Part shown: positions 17,402 to 25,341 of the stretch, piece after piece
Numbering within the stretch: the stretch's first letter is position 1
Layout of the letters: every line of letters starts with the position of its first letter
Assembly: GCA_903896505.1 (NCBI GenBank)
Contig: CAITXU010000181.1
Span: forward strand, 1 to 39,115
Direction of reading: 5' to 3'
DNA from: an uncultured Verrucomicrobiota bacterium
GTDB lineage: Bacteria; Verrucomicrobiota; Verrucomicrobiia; Limisphaerales; UBA9464
DNA length: 39,115 bases
Notes under the pieces: model-generated
Told to the model about the DNA's origin: nothing
The model's input: only the letters and a program-made list of their open reading frames with translations
The model's database searches: none
Program-made: the position numbers and the translations under genes

Positions 17402-18591
17402 GGCTCGACGGTCTCGAGGTACTTGAACTTGCCGTCCTTGACCGTGATGATCACCGCAGACTTGGTGGCGTTCCGTTGGGCGTCGAGGGTGGTCTTGCCC
17501 GTCAGGCACGGAAAGTCCTTGGTGGCCGCCAGAGCGTCGCGAATCTTCGGACCTTCCGTGGAGCCCGCCCGCTTGATGGCATCAAAAAGGACGACCGCCG
17601 AGTCATAGCCCAACGCCGCCATGGCGTCCGGGACCTGACCAAACTTGGTCTTATAGGCGGCGACGAATTGCTCGATGAGTGGGTTTTTGACCTCCGGGGA
17701 AAAGTGCGTGGAGTAAAAGGTGTTCGCCAGGTTCTCGGCACCAGCAATCTCGATCAATTCCGGAGCCTCCCATCCATCTCCACCAAAGATGGGAACGTTG
17801 ATTCCCAATTGACGGGCCTGGGCAACGATCAATCCCACTTCCGTGTAATAGCCCGGAACCACGATGGCATTCACATTCGCCGCCTTGATGGCCGTGAGCT
17901 GTGCCCGGAAGTCCTTGTCCTTGCCCGTGTATTTTTGCTCGATGACCACCTGACCGCCGTTTTTCTCGAACGGTTCCCTGAAATACTTGGCCAAACCGGC
18001 GCTATAAGCCGAGGCGACATCGGTCAGGAGCGCCACCTTGGTCGCCTTGAGGGATTTGCGGGCGAATTCCGCCAGGAGACGCCCTTGGAAGGGATCGGTA
18101 AAGCAAACGCGGAAGATATAGTCTCCTGTGGCGGTCACGTCCGGATTGGTCGACGAGGGCGAGACCATCGGCACACGGTTGGTCTGACAGATGGGCGCAG
18201 CTTCCAGGGACCGACCGGACGCGACCTCTCCGAGGACTGCGACCACCTTATCGCGAGAGATGAACTTCTTGACGATGGTGGCCGACTCGCCGGACTTCGA
18301 CTGATTATCGTCGGTGATCAGTTCGACCTTCCGTCCGAGGACGCCACCGGCCGCGTTGATTTCCTCGACGGCAATGACGGTCCCGTTGTGGGACGATTGG
18401 CCAAAGGTCGCCTCACTACCGTGCAGGGAGGCATACTCGCCAACGCGAATAGGCTCGGTTCCAGCAGCAGCCCCGCCTCCACCTCCGCCCTCCTGCTTGC
18501 AGCCAACCAGAGTCAGGGCGAGCGAACCGACGATCACGGCACCCAGGACGGACAGGGAGCGACCACCGGGCAAAAGAGAGGAACGATTCAT
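17398..18591 (-). CDS. Branched-chain amino acid ABC transporter substrate-binding lipoprotein (copy 2)
   Basis: First gene of the liv operon, 397 aa from ATG 18591 (MNRSSLLPGG). The signal peptide LSVLGAVIVGSLALTLVGC carries the lipobox LVGC, followed by a Gly-rich linker (KQEGGGGGGAAAG). The mature part PIRVGEYASLHGSEATFGQSSHNG and EEINAAGGVLGRKVELITDD belongs to the Leu/Ile/Val-binding family. The frame is open to 18822, but the upstream part lacks a signal sequence and is not conserved. The promoter should lie in the 239-bp gap shared with the divergent NotI-family gene. Family members bind branched-chain or other amino acids, amides or urea; the ligand cannot be read from the sequence. 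Confidence 0.92.
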   Translation of the reverse strand: MNRSSLLPGGRSLSVLGAVIVGSLALTLVGCKQEGGGGGGAAAGTEPIRVGEYASLHGSEATFGQSSHNGTVIAVEEINAAGGVLGRKVELITDDNQSKSGESATIVKKFISRDKVVAVLGEVASGRSLEAAPICQTNRVPMVSPSSTNPDVTATGDYIFRVCFTDPFQGRLLAEFARKSLKATKVALLTDVASAYSAGLAKYFREPFEKNGGQVVIEQKYTGKDKDFRAQLTAIKAANVNAIVVPGYYTEVGLIVAQARQLGINVPIFGGDGWEAPELIEIAGAENLANTFYSTHFSPEVKNPLIEQFVAAYKTKFGQVPDAMAALGYDSAVVLFDAIKRAGSTEGPKIRDALAATKDFPCLTGKTTLDAQRNATKSAVIITVKDGKFKYLETVEP

Positions 18592-18842
18592 GAGCAGAGA
18601 GTTCGGTTGTTCAGGTTTCAAGACCAAGGTGCCACTCGGGCGACCAGCGCGAGAGGCTAGGAAGAGCCAGGGTAAAGGGAAAGCCGGTTTTTCGGCTTTC
18701 CGGGTGGAAGTGGGGACCTTCGTGTGAGAATCGGTTTTGCAGACGGGAAATGTTTCTTCGGAAACGACCTCGCCAGCCGGGAGAGCCGTATCGGGAAAAC
18801 TCTTGATGGAAACCATTCTCAATTTTCGAGATGGTCCTCCCT

Positions 18843-19751
18843 ATGGCGAAGCGTTTTGGTGCCGGAGAACTCTACGGCCACGATTTCAGTCAACTTTCTC
18901 CGGAAGAGATTCGAAAAAAATCCTCTGCCTCGTCGTCATCGATTCCGTGTCCATTCAAAGCCCAAAAACCAAGGGGCATTCAACCTGTCTGTAGTAAGAA
19001 AGGTGGGGTTTGTTCCTTACGTCTGTTTGAATCCACCGAATCGGGAGAAGTCATCGTCTCCGGCATGCCTACCATCACCTGCCCCAACAGGTTTCTAGAA
19101 GGAAATGTTGTTACCCAATGGGTGGGCGAAACGCTGCTGGGAACCCGGAATCCACTCGTTGTCTCGGAACTCCCCTTTTTGATGGAGACCAGCGCCACCG
19201 GCCTGACCTCCGATTCAGATGCCGTGGGTAAAATTGATCAGATACTCGTTCACCTCGAACGAGGACATTTGCGGTGGTGTGCCGTCGAAATGCAGGCGGT
19301 GTACTTTTCTGGAATGAGCATGGAAAATGACTTTCGCATCATGCGCAATTGGAAAGGACCGGGTATACCCTTTCCAGCGTCTCAACGAAGGCCGGACTAT
19401 CGTTCTTCAGGCCCCAAACGTCTGATGCCCCAACTCCAAACGAAGGTTCCAACCATCAGCCGGTGGGGGAAGAAGATGGCGGTCATCATTGACCAGGGTT
19501 TCTGGGAGTCATTGGGCGAAATGCGAGAGACGCGGGAACTTTCGAATTCTGAAATCGTCTGGTTTGTCGTTTCCCTTGAGTCTTCGACGTCAGGAAATTT
19601 CTCTCTTCGACCGGCAGAAGCGCATTTTACGACATTGGCTCACGCAGTAGAGGGGCTGACTGGGGGAACTCCTATGTCACAGGAGCGCTTTGAGAATCAA
19701 ATTCGAGAACGCCTTGCCTTGGACACAGCCAGGAAAGGCTCCTTCCAATAA
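18843..19751 (+). CDS. NotI-family type II restriction endonuclease
   Basis: A 302-aa protein matching the NotI restriction endonuclease family. Four cysteines (Cys36, Cys50, Cys57, Cys80 in the contexts IPCPF, PVCSKK, GVCSLR and TTCP-like ITCPNRF) fit the iron-binding Cys4 site of NotI. The PD-(D/E)xK core follows: Glu109 (VVSELPF), Asp132 (GKIDQIL) and Glu149-x-Gln151 (WCAVEMQAVYFSG), the same E/D/E-Q residue set as in NotI. RPDYRSSGPKRLMPQLQTKVPTISRWGKKMAVI is the other conserved block. ATG 18843 (MAKRFGAG) is chosen over ATG 18831 because the family starts that way. The recognition sequence is unknown. Its 3' end overlaps the convergent methyltransferase gene by 80 bp. Confidence 0.85.
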   Translation: MAKRFGAGELYGHDFSQLSPEEIRKKSSASSSSIPCPFKAQKPRGIQPVCSKKGGVCSLRLFESTESGEVIVSGMPTITCPNRFLEGNVVTQWVGETLLGTRNPLVVSELPFLMETSATGLTSDSDAVGKIDQILVHLERGHLRWCAVEMQAVYFSGMSMENDFRIMRNWKGPGIPFPASQRRPDYRSSGPKRLMPQLQTKVPTISRWGKKMAVIIDQGFWESLGEMRETRELSNSEIVWFVVSLESSTSGNFSLRPAEAHFTTLAHAVEGLTGGTPMSQERFENQIRERLALDTARKGSFQ

Positions 19752-20727
19752 GCAACTCTGACATCTCTGAGTGATGGGTGTTTTTCATGGCAATAGCACG
19801 AGTTTTCAGGCGAAAACGCGCAGCCATCGACTCGATTTCCGGGGCCTTGTCATACGTGAGCAGGACATCTCCCCGAACAGTGGATGCCAGGCATAACAAT
19901 TCATCGTGGTCGACCTGCCAGTGAGTGTAAAGCCTCCGCGCCGCCACCAAGTACGGCGGGTCGATGAAAAATGCGGCGTTCTCTTCATCCGCATAGCGCC
20001 GGAGAACCTCAAATCCGTCCCCTTCAATCAGGGTGATACGGTCGCGCACTTGTTCAATCTCCCGGATTCGCCGGGCCAGCGTTTCTGGATACCAGCGAGA
20101 AGACAGGCCACGCCCGTTCTCACCGGTTTTAATCAGCCCGGCACCCGGTGCCATGATGCCGCCCCGCTGAACCCGGTTTCTCAAGATCACCGAAAACGCC
20201 AACTCCCGCTGTGTCGTCGGATGACTGTCCAGCACCTTTCGCACCGCATCGATGGTCAAATCAAACTCCAGTATCCGCCGGGCCAACCATTCGGCTTGCC
20301 CTTCCAGAATCGTGTGCCAGACGGATGCGACCAGTGTGTCCCGTTCCACAAGGATGACCCTCTCGGCCAACTGCTCAAAGGCCGCTGTCAATCCAACGAT
20401 TCCTCCTCCGGCAAACGGTTCGATCAGCAACTTTGGCCGGATGTTGATCAACCAGGACCGGATATGGGGTACCAGCCAGGTCTTTCCTCCCGGATATCGA
20501 AACGGCGAACGTTGAGGGACCGACGCCACGTTCACCGGACGCAGGCTGGAGAAGTCCTCGGAGGTACGGTAACGGGGAATCGTCGTGTCAAGGACCTGCG
20601 GCGCGACCTTTTCATCCAACGTTCGAGCATACTCCAGAACCTGGCCAACCAACGGCTTTGGAACCCGAATCACCGTGGTATCCCCGGCTTTCCATTTTGG
20701 CCGAAAGGTCGTCGATGAGCGCGCCAT
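19672..20727 (-). CDS. D12-class DNA adenine N6-methyltransferase
   Basis: A 351-aa Dam-like (D12 class, N6-adenine alpha-type) DNA methyltransferase, the presumed protective partner of the adjacent NotI-family enzyme. SAM-binding motifs FRYPGGK (76-82) and EPFAGGG (103-109) precede a helical target-recognition region, and the catalytic motif IV is DPPY (256-259). Residues 15-40 (GDTTVIRVPKPLVGQVLEYARTL) look like a short ribbon-helix-helix or similar DNA-binding segment placed before the methylase core. NotI itself is protected by a cytosine methylase, so adenine methylation by the partner is notable. The start ATG at 20727 lies next to a large palindromic repeat. The coding 3' ends of the pair overlap antisense by 80 bp. 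Confidence 0.88.
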   Translation of the reverse strand: MARSSTTFRPKWKAGDTTVIRVPKPLVGQVLEYARTLDEKVAPQVLDTTIPRYRTSEDFSSLRPVNVASVPQRSPFRYPGGKTWLVPHIRSWLINIRPKLLIEPFAGGGIVGLTAAFEQLAERVILVERDTLVASVWHTILEGQAEWLARRILEFDLTIDAVRKVLDSHPTTQRELAFSVILRNRVQRGGIMAPGAGLIKTGENGRGLSSRWYPETLARRIREIEQVRDRITLIEGDGFEVLRRYADEENAAFFIDPPYLVAARRLYTHWQVDHDELLCLASTVRGDVLLTYDKAPEIESMAARFRLKTRAIAMKNTHHSEMSELLIGRSLSWLCPRQGVLEFDSQSAPVT

Positions 20728-20765
20728 GCACCCTTGTTACGCGGGTATTTCGAAAATGCAAGGCC

Positions 20766-20918
20766 AGTGTCGTGTATCCGAAACAGCTTACAGTTTGCGG
20801 CGAGGGATTTTCGGCTCCCGCGAGGCGACGAGCGACGAGCATACCCGCAGTGGTCTGTGAGGAGTGAGCAACGAAGCGGGAGCCGAAAAGAGCTGCGGCC
20901 CTTCGGATACACGACACT
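20766..20918. repeat. Hairpin repeat, family A copy 1
   Basis: Outer perfect 17-bp inverted repeat AGTGTCGTGTATCCGAA (20766-20782) / 20902-20918, and an inner perfect 14-bp inverted repeat TTTTCGGCTCCCGC (20808-20821) / 20876-20889. The apical part carries the conserved core blocks GAGCATACCC (20837), GGTCTGTGA (20852) and GAGCAA (20866). Two related copies lie at 37.3-37.5 kb. It fills the gap between the methyltransferase start and the rtcR 3' end. Confidence 0.85.
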
Positions 20919-20963
20919 AAGGTATATTCTTGGTGAATGGCCCGTGTGGGGCCGGATGTCTTG

Positions 20964-22571
20964 CTAGGAAGAACGACAGGAATCCCAATCCAGACCGAAA
21001 CGGGCCAGGTATTTGCGCAAACGATCGGCATCATTGGGGGTCTTCCGGCCTTCCCGGCTGACGCCAAAGAGCTTCCGGCCTGCCTCGGAAAGCGTTTGTG
21101 ATTTGCGACACACCTCCACCACGCTGGCCAGTTGAACCTGATCGAACAAGTCCAGCTCCTTCACTTTATCACGGCCCAACAGCGGCGTTAGAACGCCACC
21201 CGGGTCCGCTGTACCCTCTCCCGGACGCGACCACGCAGCTCTGAGCCGGGCCAGCTCTGGGTCCAAAATCTCCTCCGTTATCCGACCACCTGTGGCCAGG
21301 GTCACCATCCGGGTCACCGCGGCATTGAGGTCCCGAAAGTTCCCAATCCATAGGGCCTCGGGCGATTGGGCAAACTTCAGAAATCGGTCCCGGGCCTCCC
21401 GATTCATGGTCACCCGACGAGACAGCCGCTGGGCCGCTTTGTTCAGCTCAAAGTCCAGATTCGGCTCGATGTCCTCCGGACGTTCCGACAGTCCGGGCAA
21501 CTGGAACGACCAGAGATTCAAGCGCGCGAGCAAGTCCTCCCGGAATCTCCCCTGCCCCACCGCGCGGACCAGGTCGCGGTTGGTTCCGGCGATCAACTGA
21601 AAATCACTCTTTGCCTCCCGATCACTACCCATGGGCAGGAATCGCTTTTCCTCCAGTGCCCGCAACAGCATCGCCTGTTCGTCGAGGCCCAGCTCCCCGA
21701 CTTCGTCCAAAAACAGCAATCCACCGTCAGCTGACCGAATCACACCGGCCCGATCCTGGAGCGCCCCGGTAAAGGCTCCCTTGACGTGACCGAAGAGGGT
21801 CGACATGGCGGCATCTCCCCGCAAGGTGGCGCAATTCACCTCCACCAACGCTCCGGCCACCTGGTGTCGGAGCTTCTTCAATTCAAAAATGCGACGGGCC
21901 AATTGCGATTTCCCGGCACCGGTCGGGCCCGTCAGGAGAATCGGTTCGCGCGAATGAATGGCGACATGTTCTATCTGCTCCATCAGAAGGTTGAACCGGC
22001 GATTCTTGGTCTCGATGCCGGACTTGAGGAAAAGGGTGCCCTCCGATGCCCGCCGCCGCACCCGCGCCGCCAACCGATCGTACTTGGAAAGGTCGAGATC
22101 AATGATGCTATACCGCCCCTTCGCCGTCCGCTTCTTCGAATCTTCCGGCGAACTTTGAACCAGCCGACCCGGGAACTGCCGGGACTCGGTCATCAGGAAC
22201 AGGCAGATTTGTTGAACGTGGGTCCCGGTGGTGATGTGAACCAAATAATCCTCCTCATCAGGATGGAACGATAGCGCTTCGGCAAAGTCCTGTAGCGAGG
22301 CATAGACTTCTTCAAAGTCCCAGGGATTGGTGAGAGATTGCTCGGTGAGGCGAACGTCCGTACCGGGCGAGACCCGGGCGATGTCCGCGGCTACGCACCG
22401 GGCGATGTCCCGGTGCATCGCCTGGTGAATGAGCTCAAGGCGGGCAACGGGCAGATCGGCATGATCGACCAGCGAAACAGTTGGCCGCCATTTCAGCCAC
22501 CGTTCGTTGTGAAAGCCGGAATCCAGGACACTGCCCAGGAAACCGATGACGACCGTGCGCTTGTTATTCAT
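20964..22571 (-). CDS. rtcR: RtcR, sigma-54-dependent activator of the RNA-repair operon
   Basis: A 535-aa bacterial enhancer-binding protein. Residues 1-180 are the RtcR-specific CARF-like sensor domain, with DYLVHITTGTHVQQI matching the ligand-binding loop; in RtcR proteins studied elsewhere this domain senses RNA ends or cyclic-phosphate-bearing RNA fragments. The AAA+ domain has Walker A GPTGAGKS (215-222), the sigma-54 contact loop GAFTGA (265-270), Walker B GGLLFLDEVGEL and the arginine-finger region RFREDLLARLN. A C-terminal helical DNA-binding part (SEAGRKLFGVSREGRKTPNDADRLRKYLARFGL) ends the protein. It is divergent from the SPFH-rtcB-rtcA genes, and a -24/-12 promoter lies in the 373-bp gap. 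Confidence 0.95.
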   Translation of the reverse strand: MNNKRTVVIGFLGSVLDSGFHNERWLKWRPTVSLVDHADLPVARLELIHQAMHRDIARCVAADIARVSPGTDVRLTEQSLTNPWDFEEVYASLQDFAEALSFHPDEEDYLVHITTGTHVQQICLFLMTESRQFPGRLVQSSPEDSKKRTAKGRYSIIDLDLSKYDRLAARVRRRASEGTLFLKSGIETKNRRFNLLMEQIEHVAIHSREPILLTGPTGAGKSQLARRIFELKKLRHQVAGALVEVNCATLRGDAAMSTLFGHVKGAFTGALQDRAGVIRSADGGLLFLDEVGELGLDEQAMLLRALEEKRFLPMGSDREAKSDFQLIAGTNRDLVRAVGQGRFREDLLARLNLWSFQLPGLSERPEDIEPNLDFELNKAAQRLSRRVTMNREARDRFLKFAQSPEALWIGNFRDLNAAVTRMVTLATGGRITEEILDPELARLRAAWSRPGEGTADPGGVLTPLLGRDKVKELDLFDQVQLASVVEVCRKSQTLSEAGRKLFGVSREGRKTPNDADRLRKYLARFGLDWDSCRSS

Positions 22572-22715
22572 AGCGTATGCGAGCGTTATTTAGCTTTAAA
22601 ACTAGTCCAAGAGCAATCCGAAAAGAAGGCCACCTCCATTCATCACATTTCATAACTCATTGCTTTTAGGGTATTTAACCAATTTTCAACGCCACCACGG
22701 AATCGACCGAAAAAG

Positions 22716-22732
22716 TTGGCACGGTATCTGAT
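22716..22732 (+). promoter_or_regulatory. Candidate sigma-54 (-24/-12) promoter of the rtc operon
   Basis: TTGGCACGGTATCTGAT has a perfect -24 element (TTGGCACG) and the required GG-N10 spacing to the -12 dinucleotide, which here is GA instead of the consensus GC. Its orientation points to the SPFH-rtcB-rtcA genes, and the divergent gene encodes the sigma-54 activator RtcR, which supports the call. Confidence 0.75.
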
Positions 22733-22874
22733 TAAGAGAGTACTCGCTGAGGGCAACTCTGGCAGCCGGACAAGAGTCCTTGTTCAGGTTCTGCAATTTC
22801 GTTTGCCTTAAGCGTATAAAACCAAGTCCGCGTCCGGCGGCGAGGGATTCAGTTCCCACCAACGAAAGGCCTGC

Positions 22875-22894
22875 AGGCTGACGAAGATCAGCCT
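22875..22894 (+). promoter_or_regulatory. Leader hairpin upstream of the SPFH gene
   Basis: Perfect 7-bp stem AGGCTGA / TCAGCCT with a 6-nt loop CGAAGA in the presumed rtc operon leader, 50 nt before the start codon. No T-run follows. It may affect leader stability or translation; this is inferred from structure only. Confidence 0.4.
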
Positions 22895-22944
22895 CCGCCC
22901 AAGTTGGAGTGCCGTCGGGCGTGGTCCGGATTCAGAGGAAAGAG

Positions 22945-23760
22945 ATGAATATGGAAATGAACGACGATTTGTCATTGGAACGATACAGGCCGCAAATGAG
23001 TCGCCGCCTCAGCAATCTTCGCAGTCTTCGAAATGTGTTCATTGTTCATGAACATGAAGCGGCGCTGCTGTACCGGCATGGCAACTATTCCAGGACGCTG
23101 CCACCAGGGCGCCATGTGGTCTGGGGAATGGGCTGGTCCATCTCCCGCATCGACCTTCGGCCTGAGGTCATGGAAGTCATCGGACAGGAGATTTTGACGT
23201 CCGATCACGTCGCCCTCAAACTTTCGATGATCGTCTACATGAGTGTGAAGGACCCCGTCGTGGCTTCTCGGGGAGTCCAGAATTTGCAGAACCACCTCTA
23301 CACGGGGGTTCAGTTGGCCTTGCGACAAGTTGTAACCGCCCATACAGCCGAAATGATTGTATCGCAACGAACAGAAATGAACCGGAAGCTGATCGCCGAA
23401 ATTCAGCCGATGGCAGAGAAAGTGGGTGTCGAAGTCCTTTTGACGAAAATAAAAGACATCATGTACCCCCCGGAATTGAGGAAAGCCTACTCCGAGATCC
23501 ATCGAGCCCGACTGGAAGGACTCGCCGCATTAGAGCGAGCCCGGGGCGAAACCGCAGCCTTGCGCAACCTCGCCAATGCAGCACGTCTACTGGGGAGCAA
23601 TCCCGCCCTGCAGAATCTTCGATGGCTCCAGGCCATCACCGAAGCCGGGTGTAAAGGCGGAAGCCTGGTCCTCCACCTTCCGCCGGGCTTGGGGACTCCA
23701 ACAAGTTCCAACCCGGAATCTGCATCGTCCGTTGAGACAGACCCTCAAGTTCCGCAATAA
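22945..23760 (+). CDS. SPFH/band-7 (slipin-like) protein of the RNA-repair operon
   Basis: A 271-aa SPFH/band-7 domain protein. NVFIVHEHEAALLYRHGNYSRTLPPGRHVVW, IDLRPEVMEVIGQEILTSDHVALKLSMIVYMSVKDP and QLALRQVVTAHTAEMIVSQRTEMNRKL match the slipin/prohibitin core at about residues 30-190. An alpha-helical segment (LEGLAALERARGETAALRNLANAARLL) follows. Unlike typical slipins, it has no hydrophobic N-terminal membrane segment, so it may be soluble or peripherally bound. ATG 22945 is chosen because AGAGGAA sits 5 nt upstream; the frame itself opens at a GTG at 22909. It is the first gene of the presumed sigma-54 operon with rtcB and rtcA. SPFH proteins have been noted in bacterial RNA-repair gene clusters; their role there is not established. 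Confidence 0.88.
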   Translation: MNMEMNDDLSLERYRPQMSRRLSNLRSLRNVFIVHEHEAALLYRHGNYSRTLPPGRHVVWGMGWSISRIDLRPEVMEVIGQEILTSDHVALKLSMIVYMSVKDPVVASRGVQNLQNHLYTGVQLALRQVVTAHTAEMIVSQRTEMNRKLIAEIQPMAEKVGVEVLLTKIKDIMYPPELRKAYSEIHRARLEGLAALERARGETAALRNLANAARLLGSNPALQNLRWLQAITEAGCKGGSLVLHLPPGLGTPTSSNPESASSVETDPQVPQ

Positions 23761-23829
23761 ACCATCTCCCGAAGTCTTCTGATTCGAAGCGGAGAGGCCG
23801 CCACGATCAAATTTACATCACTTAATCCA

Positions 23830-25224
23830 ATGAACACCACCGATTTAGCCCGATTGGGCGTCGCCCCTGGTGAAGCCACCCGGCGCGGAACAGACTTCAT
23901 CGCCCGCTATGTCCTCAAGGGCCTGGACCGAACCATTCTGACCGAAACCGTTGAGGCCATCGTCCAGAACCCCGCTGCATTCATCGACGATGAATTGCGC
24001 GGTGATTTTGCCCGGGCACTGATCGCCAGCTCTTCCGTCCACCGGGCCACCCCTGCCCCCTGGCGACAGTGGGGCGAGGGCCTCGAGCCAGAGGCGGTCC
24101 AACAGATGGCCCGTGCCTGCCAATTGCCCGTGGCCGTCGCCGGCGCCCTCATGCCGGACGCCCACGTGGGCTACGGACTACCCATCGGCGGGGTGTTGGC
24201 CACCGACAATGCCGTGGTCCCATATGCCGTGGGCGTGGACATCGCCTGTCGCATGAAGCTGACAGTCCTGGACCTCCCGCTTCGGGAACTGGACCGACAG
24301 CGGGAGAACCTCATCCGCGCCATCGAAACCGAAACACGATTCGGTGTCGGCGCCACCTTCAAGCAGCGGCGCGAGCACGAGGTCACCGAGGCAGATTGGG
24401 GAGTAAGCCCCATAACCCGGCGAAACAAGGACCGCGCCTGGGCTCAGTTGGGAACCAGCGGGAGCGGCAATCACTTCGTCGAGTTTGGCGTCTTCACCAA
24501 CGAACAACCGGTGGAAGGGTTGCCCGCAGGTGAATATGTGGCGCTGTTGAGCCACAGCGGAAGCCGGGGAACCGGTGCCGCCGTGTGTGATCACTACAGC
24601 AAGCTGGCCATGAGCCGTCATCCGGACCTGCCGCGGGAACTCAAGCATCTGGCGTGGCTACCGTTGGACTCTGCCGAGGGTCAGGAATACTGGGCGGCCA
24701 TGGAGTTGATGGGACGCTACGCGGCCGCCAACCATTCCCTGATCCATCGTCATATCGCCCGCCATTTGCGCCTCGAAGTGCTGCTGGATGTGGAAAACCA
24801 CCACAACTTTGCCTGGAAAGAGCGGCATCGGATCGACGGAGTCGACCGCGACGTGGTGGTCCACCGCAAGGGGGCGACCCCGGCGGGAACTGGGGTCCTT
24901 GGAATCATTCCGGGGTCGATGGCGACGCCGGGATTTCTGGTCCGGGGCAAGGGAAGTGAACCGTCCCTACAATCGGCCTCCCACGGCGCTGGACGAGCGA
25001 TGAGCCGTACCCGGGCCAAAGAGACGTTCGAGTGGGACAAGGTCAACCGGCAGTTGAAGGAAAAGGGCGTGAAGTTGATCTCCGCCGGTCTCGACGAAGT
25101 GCCCGGGGTATATAAGGACATCCATCAGGTCATGGCCGCGCAAGCGGACCTGGTCGAGGTGCTCGGACGGTTTGACCCGAAGCTGGTTAAAATGGCTCCG
25201 CACGGTGAGCGCCCGGAGGATTAA
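23830..25224 (+). CDS. rtcB: RNA-splicing ligase RtcB
   Basis: GTP-dependent RNA ligase joining 2',3'-cyclic phosphate or 3'-phosphate ends to 5'-OH ends. The 464-aa protein has the metal-binding motifs MPDAHVGYGLPIGG (His112), VGVDIACRM (Cys140), GTSGSGNHFVEFG and HSGSRG. VENHHNFAWKE follows, and the guanylylated histidine lies in SHGAGR (His385), then the terminal VEVLGRFDPKLVKMA. All key residues are present, so an active ligase is expected. It lies 69 bp after the SPFH gene and upstream of rtcA, the order SPFH-rtcB-rtcA, and under the same presumed sigma-54 promoter. Confidence 0.96.
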   Translation: MNTTDLARLGVAPGEATRRGTDFIARYVLKGLDRTILTETVEAIVQNPAAFIDDELRGDFARALIASSSVHRATPAPWRQWGEGLEPEAVQQMARACQLPVAVAGALMPDAHVGYGLPIGGVLATDNAVVPYAVGVDIACRMKLTVLDLPLRELDRQRENLIRAIETETRFGVGATFKQRREHEVTEADWGVSPITRRNKDRAWAQLGTSGSGNHFVEFGVFTNEQPVEGLPAGEYVALLSHSGSRGTGAAVCDHYSKLAMSRHPDLPRELKHLAWLPLDSAEGQEYWAAMELMGRYAAANHSLIHRHIARHLRLEVLLDVENHHNFAWKERHRIDGVDRDVVVHRKGATPAGTGVLGIIPGSMATPGFLVRGKGSEPSLQSASHGAGRAMSRTRAKETFEWDKVNRQLKEKGVKLISAGLDEVPGVYKDIHQVMAAQADLVEVLGRFDPKLVKMAPHGERPED

Positions 25225-25232
25225 AAATTCAG

Positions 25233-25262
25233 AGGACCCGCGCCAAAACCGGCGCGGGTCCT
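25233..25262. repeat. Perfect hairpin between rtcB and rtcA
   Basis: AGGACCCGCGCC / GGCGCGGGTCCT, a perfect 12-bp stem around a 6-nt loop, starting 9 nt after the rtcB stop. No T-run follows on the plus strand, so it is more likely an attenuator, an RNA-processing or 3'-stabilising hairpin than a full terminator. In the minus direction a weak CTGAATTTTT tract follows it. Confidence 0.6.
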
Positions 25263-25341
25263 GAAGGCGGGGCATTTATCAACGCCCTTCAGCGTGCACT
25301 ACAACACATCTCATTCTCAGCTCGATTTATAACATCCACCC

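Larger units (their letters stand above)
22572..22944. other. Regulatory region between rtcR and the SPFH-rtcB-rtcA operon
   Basis: The half nearest rtcR is AT-rich and probably holds the rtcR promoter and the RtcR binding sites; I could not identify a clear operator dyad. A sigma-54 promoter candidate lies at 22716-22732. The transcript would then have a leader of roughly 200 nt with a perfect 7-bp hairpin (22875-22894). A segment GGGATTCAGTTCCC in the leader resembles a T-arm-like hairpin but does not satisfy the T-loop consensus. Confidence 0.55.

Noticed and set aside
17287..18660. 457-residue plus-strand open frame opposite the livK genes
   Set aside because: Antisense to two conserved lipoprotein genes; Gly/Arg/Asp-rich shadow composition.
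20766..20918. Insertion sequence with terminal inverted repeats
   Set aside because: No transposase frame, only 153 bp long, no clear target duplication, and arms differ between copies; kept as a hairpin repeat instead.
20612..21067. Minus-strand frame containing GSRFVAHSSQTTAGMLVARR, also found in similar form at 37128-37493
   Set aside because: The shared peptide is the translation of the family-A hairpin repeat core, not a protein domain.
22840..22865. tRNA-like T-arm in the rtc leader
   Set aside because: GGGATTCAGTTCCC pairs, but the loop lacks the TTCRA consensus, and no matching acceptor or anticodon arms were found.
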